Assembly (NCBI RefSeq): GCF_001742165.1
Contig: NZ_CP016443.1
Coordinates: forward strand, 186,001-250,000
Length of the DNA stretch: 64,000 nucleotides
Direction of reading: 5' to 3'
From: Burkholderia stabilis
GTDB taxonomy: Bacteria; Pseudomonadota; Gammaproteobacteria; Burkholderiales; Burkholderiaceae
The translations under genes and the position numbers were made by a program. Of this stretch, positions 60,624 to 64,000 are shown piece by piece; the first letter of the stretch is position 1, and each line of letters begins with the position of its first letter. The notes under the pieces are model-generated. The model was not told where the DNA came from. It was given only the letters and a program-made list of their open reading frames with translations, and did not search any database.

Positions 60624-61442
60624 ATGAAAAGCCTTCTAGTCGCTTCAGGTCGTGCCAAGCTGGCAACGGAAGTCTTCGGAAGTGGAGAACCGATTGTATT
60701 TTTGCACGCGCGGGTCGCGGACCGCCGGATGTGGCGCCAGCAGATTCGCGAAATTGGCGCTAGCAACCAAACTATCGCCTATGATCGACGTGGATTTGGC
60801 GAAACAGTTGCCGAGGCAGAGGACCACTCTGCCGTTGAAGATTTGATCGCCGTTCTCCAATCGGTGGCAGGTGGATCTCCTGCAATACTCGTTGCCTGCT
60901 CTCAAGGTGGAGGCATAGCCCTCGACGCCGCTCTTCGGTATCCGTCGTATGTTCGCGGTCTCGTTCTTGTCGCACCGAGTGTGCCAGGTGCGCCGAAAAT
61001 GACTCATGCAGCGCGGGTTGAAGACTGGGTCACCCGTTTGGCGGCGGCAGAAGCGAGGAAAGATATTGAGGAGGCCGTCGCGATTCGAGCGACGCTCTGG
61101 CTTGATGGTCCGTTTCAACCCGAGGGGCGTGTGACGGGTGAAGCTCGCAAGCTGTTTGACGAGATGAACGTTGCGGCTCTCGGTTTGCCGCCGACGGGCA
61201 CGAACACTGATTCACCGGTCGCGTACGGACGGTTGGGCGAACTATTAGTACCGACGCTGGTGATGTGTGGGGATCTGGATCTTCCCGGAATTCAGGAGCG
61301 AAGTCGTTACGTTTCGGCTAACGTATCCCGTGGGACGTTCCACCAGATATCAGGAACCGCACATTTGCCGTCCCTCGAACGGCCACAGGAGCTTACGAGC
61401 GTGATCGCGGGTTTTATCGATCAATGTAACGCTCTGCAATAG
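60624..61442 (+). CDS. Alpha/beta hydrolase
   Basis: A 272-residue alpha/beta hydrolase. Core features: PIVFLHARVADRRMW (the usual HG dipeptide is HA here), AYDRRGFGET, the nucleophile elbow VACSQGGGIALD (Ser near residue 97), Asp in CGDLDLPG and His in GTAHLPSLERP. ATG 60624 is used; ATG 60609 in frame is possible and neither has a clear ribosome binding site. The gene has lower GC than the flanking genome. Substrate unknown. Confidence 0.8.
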   Translation: MKSLLVASGRAKLATEVFGSGEPIVFLHARVADRRMWRQQIREIGASNQTIAYDRRGFGETVAEAEDHSAVEDLIAVLQSVAGGSPAILVACSQGGGIALDAALRYPSYVRGLVLVAPSVPGAPKMTHAARVEDWVTRLAAAEARKDIEEAVAIRATLWLDGPFQPEGRVTGEARKLFDEMNVAALGLPPTGTNTDSPVAYGRLGELLVPTLVMCGDLDLPGIQERSRYVSANVSRGTFHQISGTAHLPSLERPQELTSVIAGFIDQCNALQ

Positions 61443-61584
61443 CGGGGAGGCGAAGCGCTAACGAGGATTTTCCTGTGGCGCATGAAGTGATTGTCGACGA
61501 TCCGGACGGTGTCATCGAGTGTCCCCGCACGACCAAATGCCGACACCTCGCCCAGAGTTTCCAAGAAATCCACAAAGAATAAAA

Positions 61585-61609
61585 AAAGGCCCTCGCGAGA
61601 AGGGCCTTT
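61585..61609 (-). terminator. Rho-independent terminator of the phosphonate operon
   Basis: AAAGGCCCT-CGCGAGA-AGGGCCTTT, a 9-bp perfect stem. On the minus strand it runs into seven T residues 24 nt after the phnW stop: a strong terminator, probably bidirectional for the convergent hydrolase gene. Confidence 0.85.
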
Positions 61610-61633
61610 CATAGACGAAGGTACGAGCAACGT

Positions 61634-62698
61634 TTACCGCGTCAAAGCCGTAAACCCCTCCAGCAACCGCTCAACATCAGCCGCCTGAATCGCACCCATC
61701 GTCGAGATCCGGAACAACTCCTTCGACAGCCCGCCTTGCCCCGCGTAGATCACAAAGCCGCGCGCTTTCAGCCCGTCATGCAGCGTCTCGTACGTGACGC
61801 CTTGCGGCAGCCGGTACGCGCGCAGCACGACCGACGACGCACCTTCCGGCAGCACGAGCGGCATCCCGCGCGCGGCAAGGCCGGCCTGTGCCTGGTCGGC
61901 GAGCGCCTTGTAATGCGCATGACGCGCGCGCCAGCCGCCGGCTTCGTCAAACTCGCGCAGCGCCTCGACGAGCGCGTAGTACGCGTGCACGGACGGCGTG
62001 AACGGCGTATTGCGCTGGTCCTGCAGCTTCGCGAGACGCCCGAGGTCGAGGTAGTACGTGCGGCTCGCGGCCTTCGCGAGCGCGCTGCGGCGCACGATCA
62101 CGAACGCTGCACCCGGCACGCCGTGCAGGCACTTGTTCGCGGTCGCGGCAACGGCGTCGATGTCGCCGCCGGCGAAGTCGATCGCTTCCGCGCCGAAGCT
62201 GCTGACGCCGTCGACGAGCAGCTTCACGCCGCGTGCGCGGCAGACTTCCGCGATCGCGCCGAGATCGTTCAGGCGGCCCGTCGTCGTTTCGTGATGGATC
62301 ACCGCGACGTGCGAGTAGCCGCCCGCATCGAGACGCGCGCCGATCTGCGCGAGGTCGGGCGCCTGCATCCATTCGTGTTTCAGCACATCGTGCGCGATGC
62401 CGTACTGCGTCGCGATCTGCGTGATCCGCTCGCCGTACACGCCGTTCTCGATCACGAGCAGCTTGCCGTCCTGCGGCACGAGCGCCGCGATCATGCTCTC
62501 GACGGCGGCCGTGCCCGAACCGGTCATCAGCACGGCGGTCCATTCGGCCGGATCGAGTTCGTATGCGGCGACGAGGCGCGCGCGCGCCTCATCCTGCAGA
62601 TCGAAGAATTCGCTTTCGCGATGGCACAGGTCGGGTTGCAGCAGGCTGCGGCGCACGCGTTCGGTGAGCGTGACCGGGCCGGGGTTCAGCAGCAGCAT
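61634..62698 (-). CDS. phnW: 2-aminoethylphosphonate--pyruvate transaminase
   Basis: A 354-residue class V PLP aminotransferase interconverting phosphonoacetaldehyde plus alanine and 2-aminoethylphosphonate plus pyruvate. Landmarks: LLNPGPVTLTERV, GSGTAAVESM, LLVDGVSSFGAE and the Schiff-base Lys in ATANKCLHGVPG. ATG 62698 overlaps the upstream stop (TGATG) with AAGGAG 8 nt before it; a TTG one codon earlier is possible. With a PEP mutase tail and phosphonopyruvate decarboxylase upstream, it acts here in the biosynthetic direction. Confidence 0.93.
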   Translation of the reverse strand: MLLLNPGPVTLTERVRRSLLQPDLCHRESEFFDLQDEARARLVAAYELDPAEWTAVLMTGSGTAAVESMIAALVPQDGKLLVIENGVYGERITQIATQYGIAHDVLKHEWMQAPDLAQIGARLDAGGYSHVAVIHHETTTGRLNDLGAIAEVCRARGVKLLVDGVSSFGAEAIDFAGGDIDAVAATANKCLHGVPGAAFVIVRRSALAKAASRTYYLDLGRLAKLQDQRNTPFTPSVHAYYALVEALREFDEAGGWRARHAHYKALADQAQAGLAARGMPLVLPEGASSVVLRAYRLPQGVTYETLHDGLKARGFVIYAGQGGLSKELFRISTMGAIQAADVERLLEGFTALTR

Positions 62699-63879
62699 CA
62701 AAGGGCTCCTTCAACGTGGGCTTCGGTCTGCGCGGCGCCGATGTGCCGCATCAGACGGGTCTTGACCTCGACCGGCGTGACGATCGGGCGGGGCAGGCCG
62801 TCGGGCACGCCCGTGCGGATCGCGAGACGCACGAACTGCGCGCCGTTACCCGACGCGGCCAGCGCGGCATCGAGCACGTCGAGCGTGTCGCCTTCGACCG
62901 CCGACGCGTAGCCGCATGCGGCCGCGACGCCCGCGAACGACACATGCTGCGACACGGTCGCCTGGCCGCCCGTCGATTCGTGCGCGCCGTTGTCGAGCAG
63001 CACGTGCGTGAGGTTCGCCGGGCCGTAGGTGCCGAGCGTCGCGAACGCGCCCATGCGCATCAGCGCGGCGCCGTCGCCGTCGACGGCCACCACGCGCAGG
63101 TCGGGGCGCGCGAGCGCGAGGCCGAGCGCGAGCGGCGTCACGCAGCCCATCGAGCCGACCATGTACAGCTGGTTCGGGCGATCGTCGATCGCGTAGAGCT
63201 CGCGGCCGCAGAAGCCGGTCGAGGCGAGCACGACGGTCGAATCGACCGGCGTGTGCGCGATCACGCGCTCGAGCGCGGCCTGGCGCGTCGGCCGGGCCTC
63301 GGCCGATGCGGCGCGCGACGACGATTGCGCGGCGACATGCGCGCGCGGCTGCGCCGCCGGGTTCGCCTTCAGCTCATACGGTGCAACGCTGCCTTTCTGC
63401 ATCACGAGCGCGTACGGGCGGCCCGTCGCGTCCATGTGCGCGATCGCGCGGTCGAGCGCCGGGCCGACCTGTTCGGGGTCGGTCGGGAACGTCTCCCACG
63501 GAATCTCCATCGTGTCGAGCATCGCGGGCGTGATCGGGCCCATCAGCGCGTGCTGCGGCTCGTCGGCGACGCCCGGCTGGCCGCGCCACGTGACGATCAG
63601 CAGTTGCGGCAGGCGGAACGTCCAGGTCAGCGAGGTCAGCGGGCTCACCGCGTTGCCGAGCCCCGAGTTCTGCATCATCGCGATCCCGCGCTTGCCGCCG
63701 AGCGTCGCGCCGGCGATCAGCGCGACCGCGTCGCCTTCGTTCGCGGCCGACAGGTAGTGCAGCGTCGGGTCCTGCAGCACATAGTTGATGAACGGCGTCA
63801 GGTACGAGCAGGGCACGCCCGCGTACCAGTCGAAGCCGCGTTCGCGCGCGGCCTCGACGAACTGGGCCGCTTCGATCAT
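62698..63879 (-). CDS. Phosphonopyruvate decarboxylase
   Basis: A 393-residue TPP enzyme (usually called Ppd or AepY) that converts phosphonopyruvate to phosphonoacetaldehyde, the step that makes C-P bond formation irreversible. Landmarks: FDWYAGVPCSYLTPFINYV, SAANEGDAVALIAG (TPP-activating Glu), MMQNSGLGNAVSPLTSL, and in the C-terminal half GSMGCVTPLALGLA and VAVDGDGAALMRMG (TPP/Mg motif GDG), then LLDNGAHESTGGQATV. A short Ala/Arg-rich linker (about 172-195) joins the halves. ATG 63879 overlaps the upstream stop (ATGA). Confidence 0.94.
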   Translation of the reverse strand: MIEAAQFVEAARERGFDWYAGVPCSYLTPFINYVLQDPTLHYLSAANEGDAVALIAGATLGGKRGIAMMQNSGLGNAVSPLTSLTWTFRLPQLLIVTWRGQPGVADEPQHALMGPITPAMLDTMEIPWETFPTDPEQVGPALDRAIAHMDATGRPYALVMQKGSVAPYELKANPAAQPRAHVAAQSSSRAASAEARPTRQAALERVIAHTPVDSTVVLASTGFCGRELYAIDDRPNQLYMVGSMGCVTPLALGLALARPDLRVVAVDGDGAALMRMGAFATLGTYGPANLTHVLLDNGAHESTGGQATVSQHVSFAGVAAACGYASAVEGDTLDVLDAALAASGNGAQFVRLAIRTGVPDGLPRPIVTPVEVKTRLMRHIGAAQTEAHVEGAL

Positions 63880-64000
63880 TGCGCGCCCCCGTTGCCGGTG
63901 CCCGGTTCGGACAGCGGCGTCTGGCCGTGCGCGAAGTCGCCCGCGCGGCGGAAGTCTTCGAGATCGTTCACACCGCGCCAGTGGCCGTGCACGTACTGCA
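63876..64000 (-). CDS. C-terminus of a phosphoenolpyruvate mutase/nucleotidyltransferase protein (partial)
   Basis: Only the last 40 codons are in the window (the gene continues beyond 64000). The tail reads QYVHGHWRGVNDLEDFRRAGD and then a Gly/Pro-rich end. The HWRGVNDLEDFRRA segment matches the C-termini of sugar-nucleotidyltransferase-like domains that are fused to PEP mutase in many phosphonate operons. It overlaps the decarboxylase gene (ATGA). Role inferred from this tail and the operon: making phosphonopyruvate and possibly CMP-activating the final phosphonate. Confidence 0.6.
   Translation of the reverse strand, partial: QYVHGHWRGVNDLEDFRRAGDFAHGQTPLSEPGTGNGGAQ

Overview
The window is high-GC DNA with tightly packed, often overlapping genes. 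Its gene families (several LysR regulators, a full pga exopolysaccharide operon, ahpCF, a phosphonate operon, PIN-domain toxin loci) point to a betaproteobacterium of the genus Burkholderia, probably the B. cepacia complex. That assignment is inferred from composition and gene content. No rRNA, tRNA, CRISPR array or intact insertion sequence was seen.

Layout. 1-706: a VapBC-type toxin-antitoxin pair. 1150-6233: a six-gene chemosensory-like operon. It encodes a membrane receptor ending in an Hpt domain, a separate CheA-type ATPase, a membrane-anchored piece of an MCP signalling tip, two CheX-like proteins with the same last six residues, and a CheY. No CheW, CheR or CheB lies beside it. 6274-13756: single genes (DMT transporter, LysR regulators, a secreted protein, a newly noted 51-residue secreted ORF, a DUF3592-like protein, a crotonase, alr, a MAPEG protein). 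13877-21481: a fused CydDC-like exporter, a C45 acyltransferase/class III aminotransferase pair behind a promoter with a palindrome, a CMD-family protein and a Pro/Ala-rich membrane protein. 21603-24000: ahpC-ahpF with a tetrad OxyR-like site. 24297-24909: a second toxin-antitoxin pair with a 24-bp palindrome. 24999-29040: a LysR gene divergent from a binding protein, an ATC hydrolase and an M20 amidohydrolase, matching the Pseudomonas route from 2-aminothiazoline-4-carboxylate to L-cysteine.

30729-41465 (minus strand) is an extended poly-N-acetylglucosamine operon: two accessory genes, pgaABCD, a dedicated glmS and a secreted protein of unknown role. An AT-rich 0.7-kb leader precedes it. 43628-54558 is the most striking region. 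Seven modules of circularly permuted ATP-grasp, alpha-E and transglutaminase type (two sets around a DUF2126 protein) stand behind what reads as a textbook NtrC site plus a sigma-54 promoter. This suggests a nitrogen-starvation-induced peptide-forming or protein-modifying system. One transglutaminase copy has lost its catalytic cysteine.

54734-61442 holds miscellaneous genes, ending in a lower-GC islet (about 59.4-61.4 kb) with an orphan immunity-like protein, a VOC protein and an alpha/beta hydrolase. 61585-64000 is the end of a phosphonate-biosynthesis operon (PEP mutase/nucleotidyltransferase tail, phosphonopyruvate decarboxylase, PhnW) closed by a rho-independent terminator.
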